Below are positions 43,679 to 54,100 of a DNA stretch of 64,000 bases, piece after piece. The stretch is from M3007 sp046316495. GTDB lineage: Bacteria > Bacteroidota > Bacteroidia > Chitinophagales > Saprospiraceae. Both the position numbers and the translations under genes were made by a program. The notes beneath the pieces were generated by a model. That model was not told the origin of the DNA. It ran no database searches and saw only the letters and a program-made list of their open reading frames with translations. Each line of letters opens with the position of its first letter. Positions within the stretch are counted from its first letter, which is position 1. The stretch lies in contig JBKDAM010000104.1 in the NCBI GenBank assembly GCA_046316495.1, positions 1 to 64,000 of the forward strand, written 5' to 3'.

Positions 43679-46600
43679 TTGATTAGAGTAGCGTCCATAT
43701 TAGCACTTCTTTGTTGGACTTCGGTGCTTTTTGCACAAAGTCCACATGGTACAGACATGAAAATGAACTGTGCCTCCTGCCACTCTGCGGCGGGATGGGA
43801 AATTAGTGCTACTTACTGGTCAAACCTGGAGCGGCAGCATGATCAGAACAGCCGTCAAAAACCAGTAGAAACTACTGACACCCTTTCTTTTCACCATAGT
43901 AGTACAGGATTTGAGTTAGAAGGTCGACATGCAAAAATTGATTGTAGGGCATGCCACGAATCACTAGTATTTTCAGAAGCAGAAACCGGTTGCATATCTT
44001 GTCACGTTGACATCCACCAGCAGACACTTGGCAACGATTGCGCGCGCTGTCATAGCTCTAATAACTGGCTGATTGACAATATTAACGAACTCCATCAGCA
44101 GAATGGTTTTCCGCTTATTGGTGTGCATACCGCCTTAGACTGTGCTAGCTGCCATACCTCCAGCTCAGTGATGCAGTATAATCGGATTGGGAATGACTGT
44201 ATTAGCTGCCACAAGGCAGATTTTAATGCAACTACTAATCCAGATCACGAAGCAGGCGGATTTTCGACCGATTGTTTAGAGTGCCATGATTTATTCTCAC
44301 CAGATTGGAATACAGATCAAGTCAACCATGACTTCTTCCCCTTAACAAAAGGCCATGAGATAAGCGATTGTGCTCGGTGCCACGTTGGAGGGGATTTTGC
44401 GAATACGCCAACGAACTGTTTTGCCTGTCACCAAGCGGATTATAACGGAGCATTAAGTCCAAACCACCACCTTGCGGGATTTTCAAATGATTGTGCTCAA
44501 TGCCATACAACCGATCCTGAGTGGATGCCGGCTCAATATGTGGCCCATGATTTGAATCATTTCCCGATTTACAGCGGTAAACACAATGGTCAATGGACTA
44601 GCTGTGCAGAGTGCCATACCGATCCTGCTAATTATTCGGTCTATTCGTGTACTATCTGCCATACGAATCCGGAGACAGATGATGGGCATGGAGGAGTTAA
44701 CGGTTATGTGTACGAAAATACAGCTTGTCTGGCATGTCACCCTACTGGTGATGCGGGAACATCGTTTGATCACAATAGTACTAATTTCCCTTTGACTGGT
44801 GCGCATTTACAGGCGAGTTGTACAGAGTGCCATGCCAACGGTTATGCCGGCACACCGACGGATTGCGTATCTTGTCACAATACGGATTTTACACAAGCCT
44901 ATAATCCAAATCACGTCAGTTTAAATTTGCCAACCGATTGTGCCAGTTGTCATACGACGGAACCTGGATGGGCGCCTGCTTCGTTTGCCATTCACGACAC
45001 GTATTATCCATTAAATGGTGCACATAGTGTTATTGCTTTGGATTGTGCAACTTGTCATAATGGCGATTATAACAACACGCCAACTACTTGTAATGGTTGC
45101 CACAATCCAGATTACCTTCAAGCGAATGTACCTAACCACGTTCAGAATCAGTTCCCTACAGATTGTGCGACGTGTCACTCCGAGTCCGCTTGGGCACCCT
45201 CAACATTTGATCACAATATTGTTTTCCCATTAACGGGTGCGCACAGTGCCATTGCCAATGATTGTGCTGTTTGCCATATCAATGGGAACTACACCAATAC
45301 TCCAAACACCTGTGCGGAGTGCCACAATGCAGACTACAATAGTAGTACGAATCCGAACCACGTTTCATTAGGGCTTCCAACAGACTGTGAGACTTGCCAT
45401 ACTACGGCCCCTGGCTGGGAGCCTGCCTTGTTCCCAATTCACAACAACTATTATCCGCTAAATGGTGCGCATGCAGTGATTGCTAATGATTGTGCAACAT
45501 GTCATAATGGCAATTATAATAGCACTCCGAATACTTGCGTAGCCTGTCACGAAACCGATTACGCTAATACAACTGCCCCGAATCATGCCGCTGCGCAATT
45601 TCCGCAAGAGTGTGCTTCCTGCCATACGGAAAGTGCTTGGGAGCCCGCTACCTTCGACCACGATCTTCAATATTTTCCAATCTATAGTGGGGAGCATAAT
45701 GGAGAGTGGAGTCAATGTACTGATTGCCACCTCAACCCATCCAATTATGCAGAATTTACTTGCATAACCTGTCATACAAATCCTCAGACAGATGAGGAGC
45801 ACACTGGGGTTGGTGGATATGTATATAACAGCGCAGCGTGTCTTGCTTGCCACCCTACTGGGGATGCGGATCTTATTTTTGATCACAACACTACGAACTT
45901 CCCTCTGACAGGCGCGCACCTGTCCACCGATTGTATTTCTTGTCACGCAGGTGGATTTGAGGGGACATCAACTGATTGTGCAACTTGCCATACGATTGAT
46001 TTTAACCAGGCTATGAACCCTAATCACGTGGCCTTAAATATTCCGATGGATTGTGCCAGTTGTCACTCCACAGCCCCTGGCTGGGCGCCTGCTTCCTTTG
46101 CAATCCACAATAATTATTATGCTTTGAATGGAGCGCATGCGGCCATTGCAATGGATTGTGCTGCTTGTCATAATGGCAATTACAACAGCACGCCAAATAC
46201 TTGTAATGGATGTCATACTGGTGATTACAATGCTGCAACTGCGCCGAACCACTTATTGAATCAATTTCCGACAGATTGTGCAAGCTGTCATAGTGAATCA
46301 GCTTGGACTCCTTCTACTTTTGATCACAATACCTTCTATCCATTTACAGGTGCACACCTTGCAGTCGCAACTGACTGTATTGCTTGTCACCAAAATGGAA
46401 ATTATTCAGCAACTCCCAATACCTGTAACGGTTGTCACGCTGCCGAGTATACCGGAAGTGCCAATCCCAACCACCAGGCACTTGGTATACCCACAGATTG
46501 TGAAAGCTGTCACTCCACAGCCCCTGGCTGGGCGCCTGCCTCTTTCGCAATCCACAATGACTATTATCCTTTGAACGGTGCTCATGCTGCTATTGCTAAT

Positions 46601-48556
46601 GACTGTGCGACCTGTCATAATGGGGATTATAATAATACACCGGCTACTTGTTTTGCTTGTCATAGCTCGGAGTTTACAAACACTACCAACCCCAACCATA
46701 CCGCTGCTCAGTTCCCGACGGATTGTGCGTCTTGCCACACAGAGACGGCTTGGGATCCGGCTATTTTTGATCATGACGGTCAGTATTTTCCAATTTATAG
46801 CGGTGCGCATGATGGGGAATGGAGCCAGTGTATTGAGTGTCACTTCAACCCAAATAACTATGCAGAAGTAAGCTGTATTGGTTGCCACACAAATCCGGAA
46901 ACGGACGATCAGCATACCGGGGTGAATGGTTATGTTTATAACAGTTCTGCTTGCCTAGCTTGTCATCCAACCGGTGATGCAACGTCTGTTTTTGATCATA
47001 ATTCTACTGGATTTCCGCTAACTGGAGCACATATAAGTGTGAACTGTATGGATTGCCATACTTCAGGCTTCCAAACACCCCTTTCCACTGAGTGTGTAGC
47101 CTGCCACCAAGTACAGTTCAATCAGGCTGCCAATCCAAATCACCAGGCATTAAATCTTTCAACGGATTGCGTTACTTGTCATACAACTGCGCCTAGCTGG
47201 GAACCTGCGTTGTTCCCGATCCACAACAATTATTACCAGCTCAATGGAGCGCACGCAGCGATTGCGAATGATTGTGCGGTGTGCCACAACGGTAACTATA
47301 ACAACACCCCGAATACTTGTAACGGTTGCCACAATTCAGAATACTCGGGTACTACAAATCCGAACCACGCGGTAGCGCAGTTTCCGACTGACTGTGCGTT
47401 GTGTCATACAGAGACGGCCTGGACTCCTTCTACCTTTGACCACAATGTGATTTACCCATTGACCGGTGCGCATGCTGGTATTGCGAATGATTGCGCACTT
47501 TGCCACGTAAACGGCAATTACAACAATACTCCGAATACCTGCAACGGCTGTCACAGTTCGGACTATAGCGGTAGTACGAATCCGAACCACGTTTCGTTAG
47601 GAATTCCGACGGATTGTGAGAGTTGTCATACGACTGCGCCTGATTGGGAGCCAGCCTTGTTCCCAATTCATAATAATTATTACCAATTGAACGGAGCACA
47701 TGCCCTTATTTCTACGGATTGTGCTGCTTGCCACAACGGCAACTACAACAATACCCCGAATACTTGTGTAGGGTGCCATTTACCGGAGTATACTGCAACC
47801 TCGAGTCCAAACCATTCTGCAGCGCAGTTCCCAACGGATTGTATTCAATGCCACAGTGAGACGGCTTGGGTTCCATCCACATTTGACCATAATGTGTACT
47901 ATCCATTAACCGGCGCGCATGCCTCGATCGCGAACGATTGTGCGTTGTGCCACGTGAATGGTAATTACAACAACACCCCGAATACCTGCAACGGCTGTCA
48001 CAGTTCGGATTATAGTGGCAGTACGAATCCGAACCACGTTTCTTTAGGGCTTCCGACGGATTGTGAGAGTTGCCATACCACTGAACCTGGCTGGGCCCCT
48101 GCGTTGTTCCCGATCCACAACAATTATTATCAATTGAATGGTGCTCATGCGGTGATAGCAAACGATTGTGTTGCTTGTCATAATGGCAATTACAACAACA
48201 CCCCGAACACTTGTTTTGGATGTCATGCTGCGGAGTACAATTCGGCCAATAATCCTAACCATTTATCAGCGCAGTTTCCCACTGCGTGCGCTAACTGTCA
48301 TACCGAGACGGCTTGGACCCCTTCCACTTTTGATCACGATCAGTTATATTTTCCAATATATAGTGGGAAACATGAGGGAGAGTGGAATCAGTGTAATGAA
48401 TGCCATACCAATCCGAATAATTACAGCATATTCAGTTGCATTGATTGCCACGAACACGATGATCCTGCGGACATGGCTGATAAGCATCAGGGCGTTTCTG
48501 GATATAGTTACAACAGTGCTGCTTGTTATTCTTGTCACCCTACTGGTGAAGATTAA
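43679..48556 (+). CDS. Giant multiheme c-type cytochrome with 64 CxxCH motifs
   Basis: This is a 1625-residue protein. The TTG at 43679 is effectively forced: an in-frame stop lies 6 bp upstream (43673) and the next ATG would remove the signal peptide (MIRVASILALLCWTSVLFAQ). I counted 64 CxxCH motifs twice, about one per 25 residues. The order is ten N-terminal hemes, three super-units that each begin at F-P-I-Y-S-G (codons for Pro at 44564, 45677 and 46790, last landmark 48353) and three C-terminal hemes. Conserved N-x-x-PLTGAH and DHN/IHNNYY histidines probably supply second ligands. No anchor or sorting domain is visible. It could form a long heme wire in periplasm or through the outer membrane (inference). 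Confidence 0.93.
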   Translation: MIRVASILALLCWTSVLFAQSPHGTDMKMNCASCHSAAGWEISATYWSNLERQHDQNSRQKPVETTDTLSFHHSSTGFELEGRHAKIDCRACHESLVFSEAETGCISCHVDIHQQTLGNDCARCHSSNNWLIDNINELHQQNGFPLIGVHTALDCASCHTSSSVMQYNRIGNDCISCHKADFNATTNPDHEAGGFSTDCLECHDLFSPDWNTDQVNHDFFPLTKGHEISDCARCHVGGDFANTPTNCFACHQADYNGALSPNHHLAGFSNDCAQCHTTDPEWMPAQYVAHDLNHFPIYSGKHNGQWTSCAECHTDPANYSVYSCTICHTNPETDDGHGGVNGYVYENTACLACHPTGDAGTSFDHNSTNFPLTGAHLQASCTECHANGYAGTPTDCVSCHNTDFTQAYNPNHVSLNLPTDCASCHTTEPGWAPASFAIHDTYYPLNGAHSVIALDCATCHNGDYNNTPTTCNGCHNPDYLQANVPNHVQNQFPTDCATCHSESAWAPSTFDHNIVFPLTGAHSAIANDCAVCHINGNYTNTPNTCAECHNADYNSSTNPNHVSLGLPTDCETCHTTAPGWEPALFPIHNNYYPLNGAHAVIANDCATCHNGNYNSTPNTCVACHETDYANTTAPNHAAAQFPQECASCHTESAWEPATFDHDLQYFPIYSGEHNGEWSQCTDCHLNPSNYAEFTCITCHTNPQTDEEHTGVGGYVYNSAACLACHPTGDADLIFDHNTTNFPLTGAHLSTDCISCHAGGFEGTSTDCATCHTIDFNQAMNPNHVALNIPMDCASCHSTAPGWAPASFAIHNNYYALNGAHAAIAMDCAACHNGNYNSTPNTCNGCHTGDYNAATAPNHLLNQFPTDCASCHSESAWTPSTFDHNTFYPFTGAHLAVATDCIACHQNGNYSATPNTCNGCHAAEYTGSANPNHQALGIPTDCESCHSTAPGWAPASFAIHNDYYPLNGAHAAIANDCATCHNGDYNNTPATCFACHSSEFTNTTNPNHTAAQFPTDCASCHTETAWDPAIFDHDGQYFPIYSGAHDGEWSQCIECHFNPNNYAEVSCIGCHTNPETDDQHTGVNGYVYNSSACLACHPTGDATSVFDHNSTGFPLTGAHISVNCMDCHTSGFQTPLSTECVACHQVQFNQAANPNHQALNLSTDCVTCHTTAPSWEPALFPIHNNYYQLNGAHAAIANDCAVCHNGNYNNTPNTCNGCHNSEYSGTTNPNHAVAQFPTDCALCHTETAWTPSTFDHNVIYPLTGAHAGIANDCALCHVNGNYNNTPNTCNGCHSSDYSGSTNPNHVSLGIPTDCESCHTTAPDWEPALFPIHNNYYQLNGAHALISTDCAACHNGNYNNTPNTCVGCHLPEYTATSSPNHSAAQFPTDCIQCHSETAWVPSTFDHNVYYPLTGAHASIANDCALCHVNGNYNNTPNTCNGCHSSDYSGSTNPNHVSLGLPTDCESCHTTEPGWAPALFPIHNNYYQLNGAHAVIANDCVACHNGNYNNTPNTCFGCHAAEYNSANNPNHLSAQFPTACANCHTETAWTPSTFDHDQLYFPIYSGKHEGEWNQCNECHTNPNNYSIFSCIDCHEHDDPADMADKHQGVSGYSYNSAACYSCHPTGED
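44564..48352 (+). repeat. Coding super-repeats: 1113, 1113 and 1563 bp (15, 15 and 21 hemes)
   Basis: The landmark codon after TTT/TTC in the FPIYSG motif recurs at 44564, 45677, 46790 and 48353. Spacings are exactly 1113, 1113 and 1563 bp, and 1563 equals 1113 plus 450. Heme counts between landmarks are 15, 15 and 21 (15 plus 6). The repeats stay in frame and each heme position is recognisable in each copy. Confidence 0.9.
47478..48330 (+). repeat. Two near-identical 450-bp six-heme units
   Basis: The stretch beginning near 47478 is repeated at 47928 (offset 450 bp). The protein segment from CALCHVNGNYNNTPNTCNGC through SSDYSGSTNPNHVSLG is identical in both copies, and the DNA is highly alike. 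This makes it the most recent duplication in the gene. Confidence 0.85.
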
Positions 48557-48571
48557 CCCGTTTATTAACTT

Positions 48572-50197
48572 ATGAGGAGCACATTATTAACTACTGTTTG
48601 TTTCCTTTTAGCTTTGGTACACTTATCAGGCCAAAACGCGGACACAATGGAAAGAGGGGAAGTTACCTTCGTTTCTTCTCAACATATTTACGTAAAATTT
48701 ACCTCTACGAAGCATATCGAAAGAGGAGATACCTTAATGTTCAGCGTGGAGGGTAAATTTATTCCTGGAGTGGTGGTAAAAGATAAATCATCTACCTCAG
48801 CGGTATGTACTCCAATTGCAAAATTACAGATTGTAAAGGGGAGCCTTTTATGGCACCCTAAAAAGGCGTTGGAAGAGGTAGTGCCACCTAAAAAGAGTAA
48901 GGAGCCGAAGGTTGTTAGTGTGCCAGATACCTTGATTTCAGCCACCCCGCCCTTGGTAGTAATACCAGCGCTTGAGGAAAAGGAGGTGGAGCCAGCGGTT
49001 CGGCAAAAAGTTAAGGGGAGGCTTTCAGCTGCATCTTATAGTAATTTACAAGGTGCTGAGCAGCAGCACCGGATGCGGTATGCTTTTGTTTTTCAAGGAA
49101 ATAATATTGGGAAATCTAAATTTTCCATAGACAATTACATCACTTTTAGACATACAATTGGGGAATGGATATCGGTCAAGGAGAATTTTAATGACGCGCT
49201 AAAAGTATATTCTCTCTTTGTTAACTATGACTTGGACAAGACAACCCGATTTTCATTAGGCCGAAAAATCAACCACCGAATTTCCAGTATGGGAGCAATT
49301 GATGGATTGCAGGCAGAGAAAAGGTTTGGCAAGTTTTTGGCGGGGGCGATTGTTGGTACAAGGCCGGATTATATTGACTATCGTTTTAATACCCAACTTT
49401 TTCAAGTAGGTGCTTATGCAGGAATTACCGCTCCAAACCGGCAAGCGGAGACAACGTTCGCTTTTATTGAGCAGCGAAACCAGGGGAATACGGATCGTCG
49501 TTTTGCGTATTTTCAGCACAGCAGTAACCTGTTAAAAGACGTGAGCCTTTTTAGCTCTTTTGAAGTAGATTTATACCAAAATTTCAATAATGTCATCTCC
49601 AATACACCCAGCCTGACAAATCTTTTGGTTAATCTGCGCTACAGGGCGTCTAAAAAACTTCAGATGAACGTGGGCTACGATAATCGGAAAAATATCATTT
49701 TTTATGAGTCATATAAAAACTATATTGATCAGTTAATTGACAATGAAACAAGGCAGGGTGTTCGAGCCGGAATAAACTATCGATTAGCTAAGCGGATTAC
49801 TTGGGGAGGGAATGGAAGCTGGCGTTTTCAGAAAAGTAATATTAATATCTCAAACAATATAAACTCCTATCTGAACTTTAGTCGGGTCCCTGGAATCCAT
49901 GCTAATATTTCCCTTTCTGTGAACTTTTTGGAAACGGGGTATTTGAAAAGTCAGATTTATGGGATTCGGATGGATAAAGAGTTGATTCAAGGAAAGTTGT
50001 TCGGTCAACTTTATTACCGGCAAGTGAATTATGTATTTACCACTTACGAGAACAAGCAGCACCAAGAAATTTTTGGGATGGATTATACTTGGAACCTCAG
50101 CCGAACACTTGCATTGCATTTATACTATGAGGGTACATTTGACAAGCAAAGTCAGACATTTAATCGCTTAAATTTTAAACTTATTCAGCGATTTTAG
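48572..50197 (+). CDS. Outer-membrane beta-barrel protein of the cytochrome cluster, unknown family
   Basis: This 541-residue protein has a signal peptide (ending LVHLSGQ) and a small N-terminal beta domain (about 28-95, GEVTFVSSQHIYVKFTST...). A Pro/Lys/Glu-rich linker leads to a long series of alternating aromatic/polar strands (from about 150) that ends IQRF; the terminal Phe is typical of Bam-assembled barrels. It starts 15 bp after the 64-heme gene, so it is co-transcribed. By analogy with porin-cytochrome conduits such as MtrB, it could sheath a cytochrome through the outer membrane. This is inference; I see no sequence motif of MtrB itself. Confidence 0.75.
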   Translation: MRSTLLTTVCFLLALVHLSGQNADTMERGEVTFVSSQHIYVKFTSTKHIERGDTLMFSVEGKFIPGVVVKDKSSTSAVCTPIAKLQIVKGSLLWHPKKALEEVVPPKKSKEPKVVSVPDTLISATPPLVVIPALEEKEVEPAVRQKVKGRLSAASYSNLQGAEQQHRMRYAFVFQGNNIGKSKFSIDNYITFRHTIGEWISVKENFNDALKVYSLFVNYDLDKTTRFSLGRKINHRISSMGAIDGLQAEKRFGKFLAGAIVGTRPDYIDYRFNTQLFQVGAYAGITAPNRQAETTFAFIEQRNQGNTDRRFAYFQHSSNLLKDVSLFSSFEVDLYQNFNNVISNTPSLTNLLVNLRYRASKKLQMNVGYDNRKNIIFYESYKNYIDQLIDNETRQGVRAGINYRLAKRITWGGNGSWRFQKSNINISNNINSYLNFSRVPGIHANISLSVNFLETGYLKSQIYGIRMDKELIQGKLFGQLYYRQVNYVFTTYENKQHQEIFGMDYTWNLSRTLALHLYYEGTFDKQSQTFNRLNFKLIQRF

Positions 50198-50240
50198 AGA
50201 TTGTTTCCCTTGTTTAAGCCTCCTTCTGCGGTTGATTCCA

Positions 50241-50272
50241 TTTGTATCGGAAGGGAAGTCCGCTTACCTTTG
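50241..50272 (+). promoter_or_regulatory. Promoter TTTG-N20-TACCTTTG that decides the next start
   Basis: TTTG at 50241-50244 and TACCTTTG at 50265-50272 fit the Bacteroidota -33/-7 pattern. The predicted start near 50279 lies inside the longest open frame, so the real start codon is ATG 50294. Confidence 0.6.
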
Positions 50273-50293
50273 TCTAAAATTTTCTATCTTGTG

Positions 50294-51055
50294 ATGAAAT
50301 CAATAATTAATGCGTTGCTATTAGCTACCACCGTTACTTGGACAGCCTGCGAAAGTGGACCCAAGGTAATTGAGGCAGAGAACACTGCCTCCCAAAATGA
50401 AACACCGATTTTTCAAGAGGCTGGTACCAGTGCTGATGGGCATAATCATGGTCCTGCGATGGACAGCGAAGAGCATGAGGTTCTCGTTGAGGAGGTGCTC
50501 CCAACAGAGCGTTATACCTATCTTCGGGTAACTGAAAATGGAGAGGAGTATTGGCTGGCCATTTCGAAACGAGAGGTAAAAAAAGGTAGTAAGGGATATT
50601 ATCGTGGGGGGCTGGTGAAACGCAATTTCCAGAGCAAAGAATACAACCGAATCTTTGAAACCTTATACTTGGTCGCCGATTACCGTGATGGCAGTACAAC
50701 CACGGGTAATGCTACTCTCCCAAGTGCTTCCGAGGCACTGGATGCGCCTAAAAGCGTGTTGACTGCTCCCGGAGCCATTAAGATAGCTGATTTGGTAGCA
50801 AATCTTCAGAAGTATAATGGGAAAACGGTTAAGGTGACGGGCAAGTGCGTTAAAATTAATCCAATGATCATGGGGCGGAATTGGTTGCACTTGCAGGACG
50901 GATCGGGTAAGAATCTTGATTTAACAGTAACCACCAACGCCAATGTGCCCTTGGGGGCAGTAGTAACCATGGAGGGCGTTTTAGCAACTGGGAAAGACTT
51001 TGGAGCAGGGTATAAATATGATTATATTGTAGAGAATGCGGTAGTCGTACAGTAA
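50294..51055 (+). CDS. OB-fold (tOB-like) lipoprotein of the cytochrome cluster
   Basis: About 253 residues from ATG 50294 (a longer frame from 50201 has no signal peptide and spans a promoter). The lipobox ends at Cys19 (TVTWTAC). A His/Glu-rich segment (DGHNHGPAMDSEEHE) could bind metal. Next comes a beta domain (YTYLRVTENGEEYWLAISKR) and a C-terminal OB-fold (KIADLVANLQKYNGKTVKVT, NWLHLQDGSGKNLDL). It is predicted to be outer-membrane anchored. Its position after the cytochromes suggests a helper or metal-handling role; this is not shown by sequence. Confidence 0.78.
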   Translation: MKSIINALLLATTVTWTACESGPKVIEAENTASQNETPIFQEAGTSADGHNHGPAMDSEEHEVLVEEVLPTERYTYLRVTENGEEYWLAISKREVKKGSKGYYRGGLVKRNFQSKEYNRIFETLYLVADYRDGSTTTGNATLPSASEALDAPKSVLTAPGAIKIADLVANLQKYNGKTVKVTGKCVKINPMIMGRNWLHLQDGSGKNLDLTVTTNANVPLGAVVTMEGVLATGKDFGAGYKYDYIVENAVVVQ

Positions 51056-51080
51056 AAATTGCTTTTTACTCTAAATAAAT

Positions 51081-51140
51081 AAGCCTCTTAACAGGAAAGT
51101 GCCCAAGTATGGGTCAACGTTCTGTTAAGAGGCTTTTCTT
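51081..51140. terminator. Bidirectional terminator between the cytochrome cluster and the ccs gene
   Basis: AAGCCTCTTAACAG (51081-51094) and CTGTTAAGAGGCTT (51122-51135) form a perfect 14-bp stem. It ends both convergent units. Confidence 0.85.
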
Positions 51141-51152
51141 ATTCCTTATGGA

Positions 51153-54100
51153 TCAGGCAGTGCGTTTTTGGTGGTATTGTCTAAACTTCCACCAGGCAAC
51201 TAAACTAATGATAATGAGTGAGAATACTATGTAGTAAACAAACGATGGGACTGGAACCGGATCACCAGCTGCGTAAGAGTGTAGGCCAGATAGGTAGTAG
51301 TTAACCCCAAAATAAGTCATCGCTACGGAAGCCCATCCAAACAAAGTAGCCACATTAAAGGCAAGTAAACCGCGTAGACCTGGAATAAATCGCATGTGTA
51401 AGATAAATGAATAGACCAAGATAGTGACTAAGGCCCAGGTTTCTTTTGCATCCCAGCCCCAGTACCTTCCCCAAGATTCATTTGCCCAGACACCCCCGAG
51501 GTAGGTTCCTATACTAATCATGAAAAGCCCGCCAATTAGAGTCATTTCGCTGATATAAGACATCTCTTTAATGATCCGGTAGCTATTTTCTCCATTTTTT
51601 TGGTTGGCAGTGATCATTAGGATCAAGTTCAATACTCCAATGATGGCGCCCAACACTAAAAAACCGTAGCTGCCTGCTTCCAGCGAGACGTGGATGGTGA
51701 GCCAGTAGGATTTTAGAACGGGTACTAGTGGGGTGATTTCTGGATCCAACCAGCTTAATCCGGCAACCATCATGATGGTTGCGGCCAATACGGAGGTTGC
51801 AGCTAGTCCTCCCGGTGATTTTCTCGCGAAAAGCAGGCCCGCCAATACGGTAGTCCAGCCGATATAAATCATCGACTCGTATCCATTACTCCAAGGTGCT
51901 CTTCCGGAAATGTACCAACGTAGGCCGAGGCCGATGGTGTGCATAACAAAGCCAAATACTAAGAGTCCAAGTGCTGCCAAGGCAGGCTTTTTTAAGGATA
52001 CCTTTGGTTTGAAAACTCCTGTAAATAACAAGGCTAAAAAGAGTAATCCATTTATTCCATATAGTTTACCTAATCGATTGAACACATCCATTTTGTTCAG
52101 CAGGAGCTCTGCTTTTACAGTATTAGAAGATGGAAGGATAGTTCCTCCATTTTTTTGCTGGTACTGCTTGAGTTCATTCACCATTTTATCTGGCAAAGAC
52201 CAATCGTTGTTTTGGGTCGCGGCTTGAAGTGCTGGGATGTACAGTCGATAAAAATTTGCAACTATACCGGTACCGACAGATGTTGTATGGGAATGTCCCT
52301 CAGGAGGGGTTTGCCATGTATTGGTTGAGTCGCCTGGAATAGGGAATACCTTCATAAAACGACCGGAAAAGATCATGCTGCAGATGTTTATTTTTTCATC
52401 TATTTTAATCAGTTCTTTTTCAAAAACACCTCTATCTCTGGGGGCGGTATTGAATGCCTTTCTGATGACCTCTTTTAGCTTATAGGATCCATCTGGTAGA
52501 AAAAAGTCATTATAAGAGGCCATTTTACCGCTTATTTGAAGAATGTTTCTTATTTCTTCATGGTTTCCAATTTTGATAATAGGTGCATTGTACCAGGCTT
52601 TTGGATTGGAGGCCATCCCGAGTAGCACTTGTTCTCCTGTAAGCCCCTCAAATGTTTCTTTCCTTGATAATTTTCGAAGTACTTCATTAGCAAAGGTATT
52701 CATTGGTTTTAGGCGTCCGTGGTGGTCTTGCGTCAGGACGGTGCCAAATAATTGTGCGTGAGAAGACTTGATGGATGGTTGGCCATAGGTTGGACCTGCA
52801 CGTACAAAGCTTGGTAATCCAATACAAACAAACAAGAGCAAGAACAGATTCCCATTTGTTTTTTGCCGGATTTTGCTGATGTTTTGGGCCAATTGTTGGA
52901 ACCTACTGCTTCGGTCAAAAAGCGTTAGAACCATGCCCAGTGTCAGTAAAAAATAGCCAATATAGGAAATAAGCGTTCCTGGGGCATCGTGGTTGACACT
53001 TAGGTACGTACCAAGTTCATCTTGGTCAAAGGAGGATTGGAAAAAGCGATATCCACCGTAGTTAAGGATATTGTTCATGTAGATTCGCTGGTTTTCACGA
53101 AGGTTTTTTCGTTCATCGATCAACGTTACCTCACTCGCATAGGAAGAGGCATTATCAGTGCCAGGATAGCGTTCTAAAATGAAATCTCGGAGTTTAATGG
53201 AAAACGGAAGTTCTACTTTTCTCGCACCATATGCCACGGCGATCTTTGTTTGTCCCCAGTCTAGCACAGCAGGTCGGCCTTCTACACCTTGTTTGCCGGC
53301 TATGAAAACACTTTTTTCTTGTCCTCCAACGGCTACTTTTAATTTTAGTCCTCCTAGGCTCGTACTGGTCATTTTTTGATCAGAAGAAACCAAATTGGCG
53401 GTAGCGCTGGTAGAGAAATCACCAAACACGAAGCTGTGTTCCCCATCTGAGTACAGGCTTCTGAGCAGCAGAGGGTGATAAATGCCCGGAGCCAGGGTAT
53501 CCCGTTTCTGGGTCGCCATTACCATTTGAACAAACGGTTTGGAAGTGAGGAAAGAAATCCCTTCATCCTCATATTTTATATTAAATGCTGCTGGGTCTTC
53601 TTGATTTCCGAAGTTAAAAAGAGTTCCATAAATATCGACTTTATCTCCATATCGAACTAGAAACTCTTCTCTCCCATTCGCTGCTCCTATGACCACTTTG
53701 AGTGTTGGAATGCCATTTTCGGATTCTTCCATTACTTCTTTTGGATTTGGAATAAATTGATCTAGATTGACTCTAATTTCTTGGTTTCCAATTAGATAAG
53801 ATTCATTAAAAGTATTATCGCCAAGCGAGGCAAATAGAACAGCTTCCTCGAAGCTATACTTTTTTTCTCCATTAAGCACTTGAAACTGTAGGTACATATC
53901 GGAAGAAAGAAAGTGGTTAGAGGCACCGCCCTCCCGGATTCCCATCATACCCTCGCTTCCAAAATATCGAGTTACTCCAGCGCCTAATAGGATAATTATA
54001 ATGGAGGCGTGAAAGGTTAGTACTGCCCATTTTTTTTGCTGAACCATTCTAAATCGGGCAATATTAACTAACAGTGAAATCCCAAATAGGATCAGAAGCA

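Noticed and set aside
44322..48538. Many long antisense frames in the giant cytochrome gene
   Set aside because: They are mirror images of the repeated coding sequence, low-complexity and without starts or signals of their own.
43679..48556. Possible CRISPR-like or satellite array in the regular repeats
   Set aside because: The repeats are in-frame, carry CxxCH codons throughout and keep protein-level conservation, so they are coding repeats of the cytochrome.
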